The translations under genes and the position numbers were made by a program. 64,000 nt of DNA. Source: Hyphomicrobium_A sp963726795 (lineage in GTDB: Bacteria > Pseudomonadota > Alphaproteobacteria > Rhizobiales > Hyphomicrobiaceae). The stretch lies in assembly GCA_963726795.1 (NCBI GenBank), contig CAVSDD010000003.1, positions 310,001-374,000 of the forward strand, given 5' to 3'. The notes beneath the pieces are model-generated. The model saw only the letters and a list, made by a program, of their open reading frames with translations. It searched no databases and was not told the DNA's origin. Of the stretch, positions 44,905 through 53,809 are shown piece after piece; within the stretch, counting starts at the first letter, position 1, and each line of letters opens with the position of its first letter.

Positions 44905-46050
44905 ATGGTCAAGCGATTTCTGATTGCACTTATAATTCTTGCACTGCTGATCGGCGGGCTTGCGTATTTTCAGCTCATCTTCAAACCCAAGATGATCAAG
45001 GAGTTCCTTTCCAAGCAGGCACCCCCGCCGGCAACGATAACGGCCGTGCCGGCGGCCAAAGCCGAGTGGGTGGAGCGCTTGCCCGCAATCGGTACGCTGA
45101 TCGCCTCGCAGGGCGTCGACGTTGCCTCGCAGGTAGCCGGCATCGCCACGGAGCTCGGCTTCGAGAGCGGGCAAGATGTGGACAAGGGCGCAAAGCTCGT
45201 GCAGCTCGACATTTCGGTTGAGCAGGCCGACCTCGCCAGCGCTGAAGCGACGTTGCGCGAGGCAGACGTCTCCTACAAACGGCAGACCGACCTTCTGATA
45301 AAGTCGGTGACATCCGAAGCGACGGTCGATACGGCGCTTGCCAAGCGCGACACGGCGGCCGCCGCCGTCAATCGCATCAAGGCGCTCATCGCGCAGAAGT
45401 CGATCCTTGCACCTTTCGCGGGCCGGCTCGGCATTCGCAAAGTCGAAGTCGGCCAATACGTCTCGCCGGGGCTGGCGCTTGTCACGCTGCAGGCACTCGA
45501 TCCGATCTGGGTCGACTTTCCCATGCCCGAGCAGAACATCGGCAAGCTCAAGACCGATCAGGACGTCGAGCTGACGGTGGACGCCTTCCCCAAGCAGGTC
45601 TTCAAGGGAAAGGTCACCTCGCTTGATGCGCGCGTGTCGCAAGATACGCGCACGCTGCTCGTGCGCGGCACTCTGCCGAACCCCGACCGCAAGCTCCTGC
45701 CCGGCATGTTCGCGAACGTCGCAGTGCTGGCCGGGGCGCCCGCGGCCGTCATCACCGTTGAGAGGACGGCGATCACCTACAGCCTTTACGGTGACAGCGT
45801 CTACGTCGTTAAGCCGACGAGCGGGACGGCTGCGTCACCCGACAAGCCCGGCCCCGACGATGTGTTCGAGATCGAGCGCCGCTTCGTGACGCTGGGCCAG
45901 GTCCGGGACGATCTGGTCGCGGTGACCTCCGGCCTCAACGCCGGAGAGGTTGTCGTCACCACGGGTCAGGTCAAGCTCAATAACGGGGGCCGGGTCAAGA
46001 TCGACAACTCGCAAGCGCTGCAAGCGCCGCCCGAGCTTCCCAAGCCGTAG
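44905..46050 (+). CDS. RND efflux periplasmic adaptor (membrane fusion protein)
   Basis: A 381-residue MFP. A single N-terminal helix (FLIALIILALLIGGLAYFQ) precedes the two lipoyl half-motifs (VASQVAGIATELGFESGQDVDKGAKLVQLD and SILAPFAGRLGIRKVEVGQYV, each in blocks), separated by a helical hairpin. A beta-barrel domain follows (DPIWVDFPMPEQNIGKL). It bridges the inner-membrane pump to an outer-membrane channel. The ATG at 44905 has AGGA about ten bases upstream. It is followed after 14 bases by the RND pump gene; no outer-membrane factor gene is present. Confidence 0.92.
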   Translation: MVKRFLIALIILALLIGGLAYFQLIFKPKMIKEFLSKQAPPPATITAVPAAKAEWVERLPAIGTLIASQGVDVASQVAGIATELGFESGQDVDKGAKLVQLDISVEQADLASAEATLREADVSYKRQTDLLIKSVTSEATVDTALAKRDTAAAAVNRIKALIAQKSILAPFAGRLGIRKVEVGQYVSPGLALVTLQALDPIWVDFPMPEQNIGKLKTDQDVELTVDAFPKQVFKGKVTSLDARVSQDTRTLLVRGTLPNPDRKLLPGMFANVAVLAGAPAAVITVERTAITYSLYGDSVYVVKPTSGTAASPDKPGPDDVFEIERRFVTLGQVRDDLVAVTSGLNAGEVVVTTGQVKLNNGGRVKIDNSQALQAPPELPKP

Positions 46051-46064
46051 CGAAAGCACATCTC

Positions 46065-49000
46065 ATGGCCTTAACGGACATCTTCATTCGCCGGCCGGTG
46101 CTCGCCTCGGTCGTGAGCCTGCTGATCCTGCTTGTCGGCTTGAGCGCCGCGTTCAATCTGCCCGTGCGCCAGTACCCCGAGCTCACCAACACCACCATCA
46201 CGATCACGACGGTCTATCCCGGCGCCAACGCCGACCTGATCAAAGGCTTCATCACTGTCCCGATCCAGCAGGCGGTGGCGAGCGCCGAAGGCATCGACAC
46301 GCTCACGTCCTCCTCGCAGCAGAACGTGAGCACCGTGACGCTCAATCTGCGGCTCGATGCCAACGCAGACCGTGCAGTTACCGACGTCCTCTCCAAGGTG
46401 AACCAGGTCCTCAGCGTGCTGCCGCGCGAGGCGCAGAATCCCACCGTCGTGAAGCAGACGGGTGAGTTGACCGCGCTCATGTACCTGTCGTTCAACAGCA
46501 AGGTGATGAGCAGTTCGCAGATCACCGACTACCTGACGCGCGTCGTGCAGCCCAAGCTGCAAACGGTCAACGGCGTCGCAAACGCGCAGATCCTCGGCGG
46601 GCAGGTGTTCGCCATGCGCATCTGGCTCAACCCGCAGAAGATGGCGGCGCTTGGCGTGACCCCGACACAGGTTCGAGACGCGCTCGCGGCCAACAATTTC
46701 ACCACCGCGGCGGGACAGATCAAAGGCAACTTCATCCAGGTGACCATCAACGCCGCCACGTCGCTCGACAACGCCGCGGCGTTCGGCAGGCTCATCGTTG
46801 CGGCGCGCGGCGACGCTCTGGTACGACTCGACGATATCGCCGACATCGACCTCGGCGCCGAGAACGTCAATTCCTCCTCCGTATTCGATGGGCTCAAAGC
46901 GGTGTTCGTCGGCATCTACTCGACGCCGACCGCCAATCCGCTGACCGTCATCTCCGACGTGCGCAAGGTATTCCCCGAGATTGAGCACCAGCTGCCGCCT
47001 GGCTTGGAAGCCGCAATTGCCTACGATTCGACCAAGTTCATCGATGCGTCGATCAAAGAGGTGCAGAAGACGCTGCTCGAAGCCGCAGCCATCGTCATTC
47101 TCGTGATTTTTCTGTTTCTCGGCAGTCTGCGCTCAACGCTGATCCCCATCGTCACTATCCCGCTGTCGCTGATCGGCGTGATGTTCGCGCTGCTTGCGCT
47201 CGGGTACTCGATCAACCTCCTGACGCTGCTGGCGCTGGTGCTGGCGATCGGCCTGGTGGTGGACGACGCCATCGTCGTCGTCGAGAACATCTACCGCCAC
47301 ATCGAGGAGGGCCTGCCGCCGTACGAAGCCGCATCTGAAGGGTGCACGTGAGATCTCGGTCCCGGTCATATCCATGACAATCACGCTGGCGGCCGTCTAT
47401 GCGCCGATCGGCTTCGTGTCGGGGCTCACGGGAACGCTGTTCCGCGAGTTCGCCTTCACGCTGGCGGGCGCCGTCATCGTTTCCGGCATCATCGCGCTCA
47501 CGCTATCGCCGATGATGTGCTCCAGGCTGCTGCGATCGGAGCAATCGAGCGGTCGGTTCGTGCGCTTTCTCGATCGCACGTTTGAGCGTCTCAAGGTGCG
47601 CTATCAGCGCCGCCTCGCACGCACGCTCAAGTATCGCCCCGTAACCCTACTCGTCGTCGCCGGCGTAATTGGCGCTACCGCCCTCATGTACATGACCGCG
47701 CAAAAGGAGCTGGCGCCGGAAGAGGACCAGGGCATCATCTTCAATATCGTCAAGACGCCGCAAGTGGGCAATCTCGACTATCTCGAGCAGGTGACGGCGC
47801 ACCTCAACAAGGTGTTTGAAACCGTACCAGAGCGCGAGCACGTCTTCGCCATCAACGGCATGGGCGGCAACGTGCACCAAGCATTCGCCGGCATCCTGTT
47901 CAAGCCGTGGGAGGAGCGCAAGCGCACGCAGGCGCAGATCCTGCAGAGCCTGCAGCCGAAGGTGGCGGGGGTCGCCGGCGGCCAGGTGCTGTCGTTTGCG
48001 CTGCCATCGCTGCCAGGCTCGACCGGTGGCCCGCCGCTGCAGTTCGTCATCACAACGACGGCAGACTACGAGCAGCTGGCCCAGGTGCTGGATCGGATGC
48101 AGCAGGAGGCAGCCAAGAGCGGGCTCTTCATCTTCAGCGACACCGATCTGAAGTTCGATACGCCGCAGGTCGAGGTGAAGATCGACCACGACAAAGCCAA
48201 TCGGCTCGGCATCACCATGCAGGACATCGGCACATCGCTCGCCACACTGCTCGGCGGCAACTGGGTCAATCGGTTCAACTTGTATGGCCGCAGCTACCAG
48301 GTGATCCCGCAGGTGCCGCGGGCCTTCCGGCTCTCGCCCGATTGGATCAAGCGATACGAGGTCAAGACGTCATCGGGACAGCTCGTGCCGCTGTCGAGCG
48401 TTGTCGATATTCGTAAGTCGGTGCAGCCGACCGCGCTGACGAGCTTCCAGCAGCTCAACTCTGCCATCCTGCAGGGCGTGCCGTTTCCCGGCCGCACGCT
48501 GGGCGAGGTCATCGATTTTCTCAGGAGTAAGGCGGACGAAGTATTGCCGGAGGGATTCTCTTTCGACTTCCAGGGCGAAAGCCGCCAGTACGTTCAGGAA
48601 GGCAACCGTCTCGTCGTGACATTCGCCTTCGCGCTGATCGTCATCTATCTCGTGCTCGCAGCGCAGTACGAAAGCTTCCGCGATCCGCTCATCATTCTGA
48701 TCGCGCTGCCCACCTCGATATTTGGCGCGCTATTGCCGCTGACCGCCGGCTTAGCAACCGTCAACATCTACACGCAGATTGGGCTCGTGACCTTGATCGG
48801 TCTCATATCCAAGCACGGCATCCTGATGGTGGACTATGCCAACCACATGCAGGCCAATGAAGGTTTGAGCCGGCGCGAGGCGATCGAGCATGCGGCCGCC
48901 GTCCGTCTGCGACCGATTCTGATGACTACCGCGGCGATGGTGATCGGCATGGTGCCGCTGATTTTCGCGAGCGGTGCGGGCGCGGCTAGCCGCTTTGCCA

Positions 49001-49146
49001 TCGGCATCGTAATCGCCTTCGGCATGACGATCGGCACCATATTCACGCTGTTCGTGACGCCGGCGGTTTACACCTATGTCGCGCGCGATCATCATCGAGA
49101 TGCCGAGGCGAAGAATGTTTCGCCCATGCCAGCGCCGGCAGAATAG
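46065..49146 (+). pseudogene. RND efflux pump (HAE1/AcrB-like), one-base frameshift
   Basis: An inner-membrane proton-driven exporter, about 1026 residues if restored. The first part (46065-47351) runs normally from FIRRPVLASVVSLLILLVGL through VVDDAIVVVENIYRHIEEGLPPYEAA and then stops after an unnatural SEGCT. The next frame continues exactly where the family does: LKGAREISVPVISMTITLAAVYAPIGF. Dropping the T at 47334 joins them. The second part ends at 49146. The conserved intramembrane Asp pair (VVDDA) is intact. Either a genuine inactivating indel or a sequence error. It is coupled to the adaptor gene upstream. Confidence 0.9.
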
Positions 49147-49152
49147 AGACCG

Positions 49153-49178
49153 GCTATCCGAGCAAGAGATCGGATAGC
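49153..49178. terminator. Hairpin between convergent RND and mntH genes
   Basis: GCTATCCGA (49153-49161) is perfectly complementary to TCGGATAGC (49170-49178), with an eight-base loop. It begins seven bases after the RND stop and lies over the last codons of mntH. No T-run follows on either strand. A bidirectional terminator is the likely use. Confidence 0.45.
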
Positions 49179-50530
49179 ACCTTGATGTTCAGCGCGATCA
49201 CGATGACGGCGACGATGATCGCCAGGGCCGTCAGCCACAGCGGCGAGACGAGCTCACCCATCTTGCGCCGGTCGGCCGTGAACATGACGAGCGGCACGAT
49301 CGCAAAAGGCAGCTGCATGCTGAGGACAACCTGGCTCAGGATCAGCAGCTTGCCCGTGCCGCCGGCGCCATAGAGCGCAATCGCGACAGCAGCGGGTATG
49401 ATGGCGATGCCACGGGTCGCAAGCCGCCGCGCCCAGGCCGGCAGGCGCACATTGATGAAGCCTTCCATGACGATCTGGCCTGACAGCGTTGCCGTGACTG
49501 TCGAGTTGAGGCCGCAGCACAGCAGCGCCACGCCGAACATCGTAGCTGCCCAGGCCGATCCGAGCAGAGGCGTCAACAGCTGCTGGGCATTGCCGAGATC
49601 GGCGACTTCGTAGTGGCCGGCCTTGTGGAAGGTGGCAGCGGCCAGGATGAGGATCGAGGCGTTCACAAGCAGCGCCAGCATGAGCGCGACCGTCGAGTCG
49701 ATCGTTGCGAACTTGATGGCTTCGCGTTTCGCCGGAAGCGTGTCGGCAACGATGCGGGTCTGCACGATCGACGAGTGCAGATAGAGATTATGCGGCATCA
49801 CGGTCGCACCGAGAATGCCCATGGCAAGGTACAGCATCTCGGGGTTGCGCACGATCTCCACTGTAGGTGCAAAGCCTATGATGACTTGACGCCAATCGGG
49901 GTCCGCCATGGCTACTTGAACCGTGAAGCACGCGGCAATCACGAGAAGCGTGCCGACGATGAAAGCTTCAATCCAGCGGAAGCCCAAGTTCTGCAAATAT
50001 AGGATCAGGAACACATCGAGCGCGGTAATGAACACGCCGAGCTCGAGAGGAATACCGAAAAGCAGATTGAGGCCGATCGCCGTTCCAATGACCTCGGCGA
50101 GATCGGTGGCACAAATGGCGATTTCCGCCATCACCCAGAGCACGAGGGCGACCGGCTTGGGGAAGGCATCGCGGCAGGCCTGGGCCAAGTCACGTCCCGT
50201 CGCGAAGCCGAGCCGCGCACACAGCGCCTGCAGCAGGATCGCCATCAGGTTCGACATCAGTGCGATGGTGAGCAGCGCGTACCCGAACTTGGAGCCACCG
50301 GCGAGCGAGGTCGCCCAGTTGCCGGGATCCATATAGCCGACCGACACGAGGTAGCCCGGCCCCAGGAAAGCGAGCAAGCGGCGCCAGCCCGTCCCGCGCA
50401 CGGGGATCGAACCCCAAACCTCCCGGAGTGACGGCTCGCCGCGCGCTCGGCGCCAGCCAGCAACCGGGCCAGAGTCCAAAACCAGCGACCGCGCTGGAAC
50501 CGCGTCGACCGTCTTCACCACGTCATGCAT
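49154..50530 (-). CDS. mntH: Nramp-family Mn2+ (divalent metal) transporter
   Basis: A 458-residue proton-coupled divalent metal importer with eleven helices. The metal site is seen in helix 1 (YMDPGNWATS) and helix 6 (ATVMPHNLYLHSS), including the metal-binding Asp, Asn and Met residues. An N-terminal region of about 60 residues precedes helix 1. The ATG at 50530 is chosen because it fits family length; the purine stretch GGGAG is rather far (12 bases). The operator-like inverted repeat about 49 bases upstream supports manganese control. Confidence 0.95.
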   Translation of the reverse strand: MHDVVKTVDAVPARSLVLDSGPVAGWRRARGEPSLREVWGSIPVRGTGWRRLLAFLGPGYLVSVGYMDPGNWATSLAGGSKFGYALLTIALMSNLMAILLQALCARLGFATGRDLAQACRDAFPKPVALVLWVMAEIAICATDLAEVIGTAIGLNLLFGIPLELGVFITALDVFLILYLQNLGFRWIEAFIVGTLLVIAACFTVQVAMADPDWRQVIIGFAPTVEIVRNPEMLYLAMGILGATVMPHNLYLHSSIVQTRIVADTLPAKREAIKFATIDSTVALMLALLVNASILILAAATFHKAGHYEVADLGNAQQLLTPLLGSAWAATMFGVALLCCGLNSTVTATLSGQIVMEGFINVRLPAWARRLATRGIAIIPAAVAIALYGAGGTGKLLILSQVVLSMQLPFAIVPLVMFTADRRKMGELVSPLWLTALAIIVAVIVIALNIKVLSDLLLG

Positions 50531-50578
50531 CGTTGGGTCCCGCTCCCGGGGCTCTTTTGGTCTAGCCGGGCAGCCTAG

Positions 50579-50601
50579 TTGCAAATGATTAGCAATTGCA
50601 A
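50579..50601 (-). promoter_or_regulatory. Mur/Fur-like operator upstream of mntH
   Basis: The dyad TTGCAAATG-N5-CAATTGCAA occupies 50579-50601, between mntH and the divergent DUF1289 gene. The two half-sites agree at eight of nine positions. It stands out as an AT-rich block in GC-rich DNA. In rhizobia mntH is repressed by Mur, a manganese-responsive Fur-family protein that binds such AT-rich dyads. The site is therefore a good candidate for Mn-dependent repression of mntH; the exact regulator is inferred. Confidence 0.55.
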
Positions 50602-50744
50602 AAATAGGGACAATACCCCTACAAGTCAAGCATCCGGCCGTGTGCAGCGAGGACGCCGACGGAGCATCAACCCGACATTGCGCCTTGCACATGCGATCCG
50701 ATCCGCGCTACGAGCCGCGCTTGCTGCATTAGCAGGCCTCCTTG

Positions 50745-51647
50745 ATGCAAACTCCCCCTACCCGCGGCATCAGCGCGCAACCGGCTTCGCCGCGGCATTC
50801 TCCGTGTGTCGGCGTATGCCAGCTCGACGACACGACCGGGTGGTGCCGGGGATGCGGCCGCACCGGAGACGAGGTGGCCCTTTGGCTTGGGCTCAGCGAG
50901 GAAGAGCGCCTCGCGGTGTGGGGATATCTGCCGCAGCGGCTGGATCGTCTCGGGGTCGGCGTGCGCTTGCTACCGTGGACGCGCCCCGAGATCGCAAGCT
51001 GGGTTCAGGAAACGCTGAGAAGCGGCAGCGGGATTTGGAGTGCGGGAGCCTCAGGCGCCTCTGCCAAATTCCACGCCGGGAAAGAACACAGCCCTGAGAT
51101 ATTTGCCGATGATGATCGGATCGAAGCGCGCCTGCCGCAGTCGCAATTTCGTTTGAAGATGCACGATAAGTTGCGCGCTTTCGGCTTCGGCAGCGCTGAC
51201 GATGCCGTCGTGCTCGGGCTACCCAAAGCGCGCGCAACACTTTCGTGTGTATCGACGCTCACCGCGCTCGGAGAGGATGTGGATGCGATCGACCCGCAAC
51301 ATCGAAGCCATATGCTGTTCGATCTCGGCATCGGCCAGCGTTCAAGCCGGTTTTGCATCCGTACCGACGAAAACGAACTGATTGCTGCCTTGAGTTCGCT
51401 CATCGGTCAGCCATGTGCGCGCGTGCTGCAGGAGGCGGGTGCTCGTCTGCTAGCATCTAGCCCGCACTGCGTGGTCGAAAGCGCGCAGGCGCGCGTCGAG
51501 ATTTTGAAGTCGGGCGGAGATGGGCAATCGTCGGCCGCCGCGCTTTCCCTGCTGGCGTTGCTGGAGGGGAATGAAACACAGTCGAGTGCGATACTGCCTG
51601 AATTCGCACTTCCGGTCGCAATCTACGCGCCGCGCAACGCCGGCTAG
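50745..51647 (+). CDS. DUF1289 protein with long C-terminal extension
   Basis: About 300 residues. The N-terminal 70 residues are a DUF1289 domain with its cysteine motif (SPCVGVCQLDDTTGWCRGCGRT) and the following EEERLAVWGYLPQRL helix. The C-terminal 200 residues (LVLGLPKARATLSCVSTLTALG-like, then HMLFDLGIGQRSSRFCIRT and AGARLLASSPHCVVE) do not match a domain I can name. DUF1289 proteins are usually about 60-90 residues, so this is a fusion. Metal or cluster binding by the cysteines is plausible only. The ATG at 50745 is preferred to a TTG just before it. It is divergent from mntH. Confidence 0.72.
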   Translation: MQTPPTRGISAQPASPRHSPCVGVCQLDDTTGWCRGCGRTGDEVALWLGLSEEERLAVWGYLPQRLDRLGVGVRLLPWTRPEIASWVQETLRSGSGIWSAGASGASAKFHAGKEHSPEIFADDDRIEARLPQSQFRLKMHDKLRAFGFGSADDAVVLGLPKARATLSCVSTLTALGEDVDAIDPQHRSHMLFDLGIGQRSSRFCIRTDENELIAALSSLIGQPCARVLQEAGARLLASSPHCVVESAQARVEILKSGGDGQSSAAALSLLALLEGNETQSSAILPEFALPVAIYAPRNAG

Positions 51648-51660
51648 CAGGGGACGTTCT

Positions 51661-52338
51661 CTACTGCTCGTCCGCCGCGATATAGGCGCCGTTGGACATC
51701 TTCTTGAGCTTGGCGCGGTCGATGATGATGATGCTCGCCCGCCTGCGGGTGATGACGCCCGAACGCTCAAGCTCCTGGATGGCGACAGTCACCCCTGGCC
51801 GCTGAACGCCGAGCATCATGGCCAGGAACTCGTGGGTCAGAGGCAGCTCAGGCCCATCAATGCGGTCGGACGCCATCAGCAGCCACCGCGCCAGTCGCTC
51901 CTCGAGCTTCGCGCGTCCGTTGGAGAGTGCCGTACTCGTGGTCTGCCTGAGAAAGCCGTGCGCGTAGCGCAACAGCGAGTTCTGAAGGCTTGAGCTTTTT
52001 TTGATCGCGGCCTTCAGCTTGTCGGTGCCCATGACGAGGCCATACCCTGGGGCCTGCATGTAGGTCTCGTTTTCATTGCTGTCGGCACCGAAGATGACGG
52101 CTATACCCGACATGCCCTCGCGGCCGACGAGACCGACTTCGATTGGCCTGCGCCCATCCGCCACGATGGAAGCGAATCCACTTTCAGGAAAGAAGTTCAA
52201 TTTGAACCGCTTGCCGCGCGGCTCCAGCACCTTGCGGAGCGGCAAATCCGTGCGCTGCAGATGCGGGTTCAACAGCTGCTGATCGGCGCGCGAAAGGCGC
52301 GACAGAATGAGGTTTCGAGAAGGAAAGTTCTCGGCCAT
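51661..52338 (-). CDS. Crp/Fnr-family transcription regulator
   Basis: A 225-residue regulator. The cyclic-nucleotide-binding-like beta-barrel spans about residues 10-130 (FFPESGFASIVADGRRPIEVGLVGREGMSG in blocks). A winged-helix DNA-binding domain follows (ERLARWLLMASDRI, LTHEFLAMMLGVQRPGVTVAIQELERSG). The barrel has no Fe-S cysteine set like Fnr and no clear cAMP-contact motif, so its effector is unknown. Rhizobial relatives with the MMLGVQRPGVTVA helix are common. A perfect inverted repeat touches its start codon. Confidence 0.88.
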   Translation of the reverse strand: MAENFPSRNLILSRLSRADQQLLNPHLQRTDLPLRKVLEPRGKRFKLNFFPESGFASIVADGRRPIEVGLVGREGMSGIAVIFGADSNENETYMQAPGYGLVMGTDKLKAAIKKSSSLQNSLLRYAHGFLRQTTSTALSNGRAKLEERLARWLLMASDRIDGPELPLTHEFLAMMLGVQRPGVTVAIQELERSGVITRRRASIIIIDRAKLKKMSNGAYIAADEQ

Positions 52339-52363
52339 AGCTCTTGTCCATGGGGCAAGAGCT
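52339..52363. promoter_or_regulatory. Inverted repeat immediately upstream of the Crp/Fnr gene
   Basis: AGCTCTTG (52339-52346) is exactly complementary to CAAGAGCT (52356-52363) with a nine-base spacer, and it starts at the base next to the Crp/Fnr start codon (52338). It could be an operator for autoregulation or an mRNA hairpin that blocks translation initiation. Confidence 0.4.
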
Positions 52364-52595
52364 CTTCGCCTCTCTCAGCCGTCCGCGCCCTGAAGACGAG
52401 CGGACGATGCGAATTCCCTATACCCGGGACCCGAATTCACCTAATTGGCGAGGTCAATTGTACGATTTTGTACTTTCGGCGGAACCTCCGGTAGTCTGCA
52501 CGCATTGGTCTGCCAGCCATCCGTCTGACTCCAACAAGCTAACGATAAAAAACGTCCCGGATGCGCTGAGCCCCAGGCAGAAAGGATTATTGCGG

Positions 52596-52964
52596 ATGCC
52601 AGGCGCAGTGCGCGCCCGCACAGCTCTCGTCGTGGAAGACGAGGCACTAGTGCGTTGCGATATCGTGCAATCGCTCCAGAGCGATGGTTGGCAGGTTTTC
52701 GAAACGGCATTCGGTGAGATGGCCGCCGATCTACTTACCAAGCACCACATCGACCTGGTCTTCACCGATATCCAACTTGCGGGATCCTTGAGCGGCTGGG
52801 AGGTCGCGGAAATTGCGCGCAAGATGCACCCTGGCGTCCACGTCATTTACGCTTCGGGCAACGCGCCGGACCGCCAACGGCAGCTCGAGGGCACCGCATT
52901 CTTCGACAAACCCTACGTGCCCGACCGCGTGGTCGCTACTTGCCGAAAGTGCATTGAGGATTAG
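52596..52964 (+). CDS. Single-domain response regulator
   Basis: About 122 residues consisting only of a receiver domain. Seen: ALVVEDEALVRCDIV with the acidic pair, phospho-acceptor Asp in LVFTDIQLAG, and the Lys in FFDKPYVPDR. No output domain. In rhizobia such proteins act as phospho-sinks or modulators of stress or partner-kinase signalling. The ATG at 52596 is used; a TTG six bases earlier with AAGGA upstream is equally possible. It is divergent from the Crp/Fnr gene, with about 257 bases between starts. Confidence 0.85.
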   Translation: MPGAVRARTALVVEDEALVRCDIVQSLQSDGWQVFETAFGEMAADLLTKHHIDLVFTDIQLAGSLSGWEVAEIARKMHPGVHVIYASGNAPDRQRQLEGTAFFDKPYVPDRVVATCRKCIED

Positions 52965-53073
52965 GAAAAAGGGCTGGAATTTTCAGGCGTCTGCGGCATG
53001 GAAAGTCACGTGTATCAGCGCCTTGGATGCGCTATGGGTTTGCGGCGTCTGACCCAACCCAGGACGGTTTCTC

Positions 53074-53754
53074 ATGCGATGGCTTCCCAGGGCCGCAATC
53101 GGCCTCGCGCTGTTTGCCTCTTGCCAAGCGATTGAAGGAATTGCGCATCAAGGTTTCGCTGCTCAGATAACGCACGACGGACGCGAGCTAGCCCGAAAGC
53201 TCGATAGCTATCAGGTGGAGAGCCACTGGCCCGCGGGCGTGCATGTCGATTGGCGAACCGGAATGCCAGACGGCAAGCCCGAGAAGACTGAAGGCAAGCA
53301 TACGCATTGCAGCGCCTTCGTCGCATCTGCAGCCGAGCAGCTCGGCATCTATATCCTTCGCCCGCCCGAGCACAGCCAAGTGCTGCTTGCCAACGCGCAG
53401 TACGATTGGCTCGCGTCCAAGGAAGGCGTCAAAAAAGGTTGGCGACGGTTGAACGGACCTGACGAGGCGCAGGACGCGGCGAACCACGGCGAGCTTGTGG
53501 TTGCGAGCTACCACAATCTTCACGACGACAAGCCAGGCCACATCGCGATCATTCGTCCAGCCGATAAATCTCACAAGGAGATCGCGCTCGAGGGTCCGCA
53601 GGTAACGCAGGCCGGGGGTCATAACTATTCATCGGCGCCCCTAAAGCAGGGCTTCGCCGGCCATCCGTCAGCCTGGAAGAACAATGAAATTCTCTACTAT
53701 TCCCATCCGGTCAATTCGAGCGAATGGCACAGAACCGGACGCCGCCACAAGTAG
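53074..53754 (+). CDS. Secreted Cys/His hydrolase-like protein (NlpC/P60-CHAP type)
   Basis: A 226-residue protein with an N-terminal signal peptide (AIGLALFASCQAIEGIAHQGFAA). The motif HTHCSAFVASAAEQLGI puts a Cys near residue 79 and KPGHIAIIRP puts a His near 156. This spacing and context resemble papain-like amidases and endopeptidases of the NlpC/P60 and CHAP groups, which cut peptidoglycan. Assignment is by motif only, and the usual CHAP DW start is not clear. The ATG at 53074 has AGGA nine bases upstream. It is convergent with the type I secretion genes. Confidence 0.58.
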   Translation: MRWLPRAAIGLALFASCQAIEGIAHQGFAAQITHDGRELARKLDSYQVESHWPAGVHVDWRTGMPDGKPEKTEGKHTHCSAFVASAAEQLGIYILRPPEHSQVLLANAQYDWLASKEGVKKGWRRLNGPDEAQDAANHGELVVASYHNLHDDKPGHIAIIRPADKSHKEIALEGPQVTQAGGHNYSSAPLKQGFAGHPSAWKNNEILYYSHPVNSSEWHRTGRRHK

Positions 53755-53809
53755 GCGCGTCGCTCGTATCCGAGTTGTTCGTTGGGTGCCGCGCCAAAAG
53801 CCCCCGCGC

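Noticed and set aside
52489..52514. GGAAC-N16-GCAT as a second EcfG promoter toward the receiver-only gene
   Set aside because: The downstream box is not CGTT; only the first half matches.
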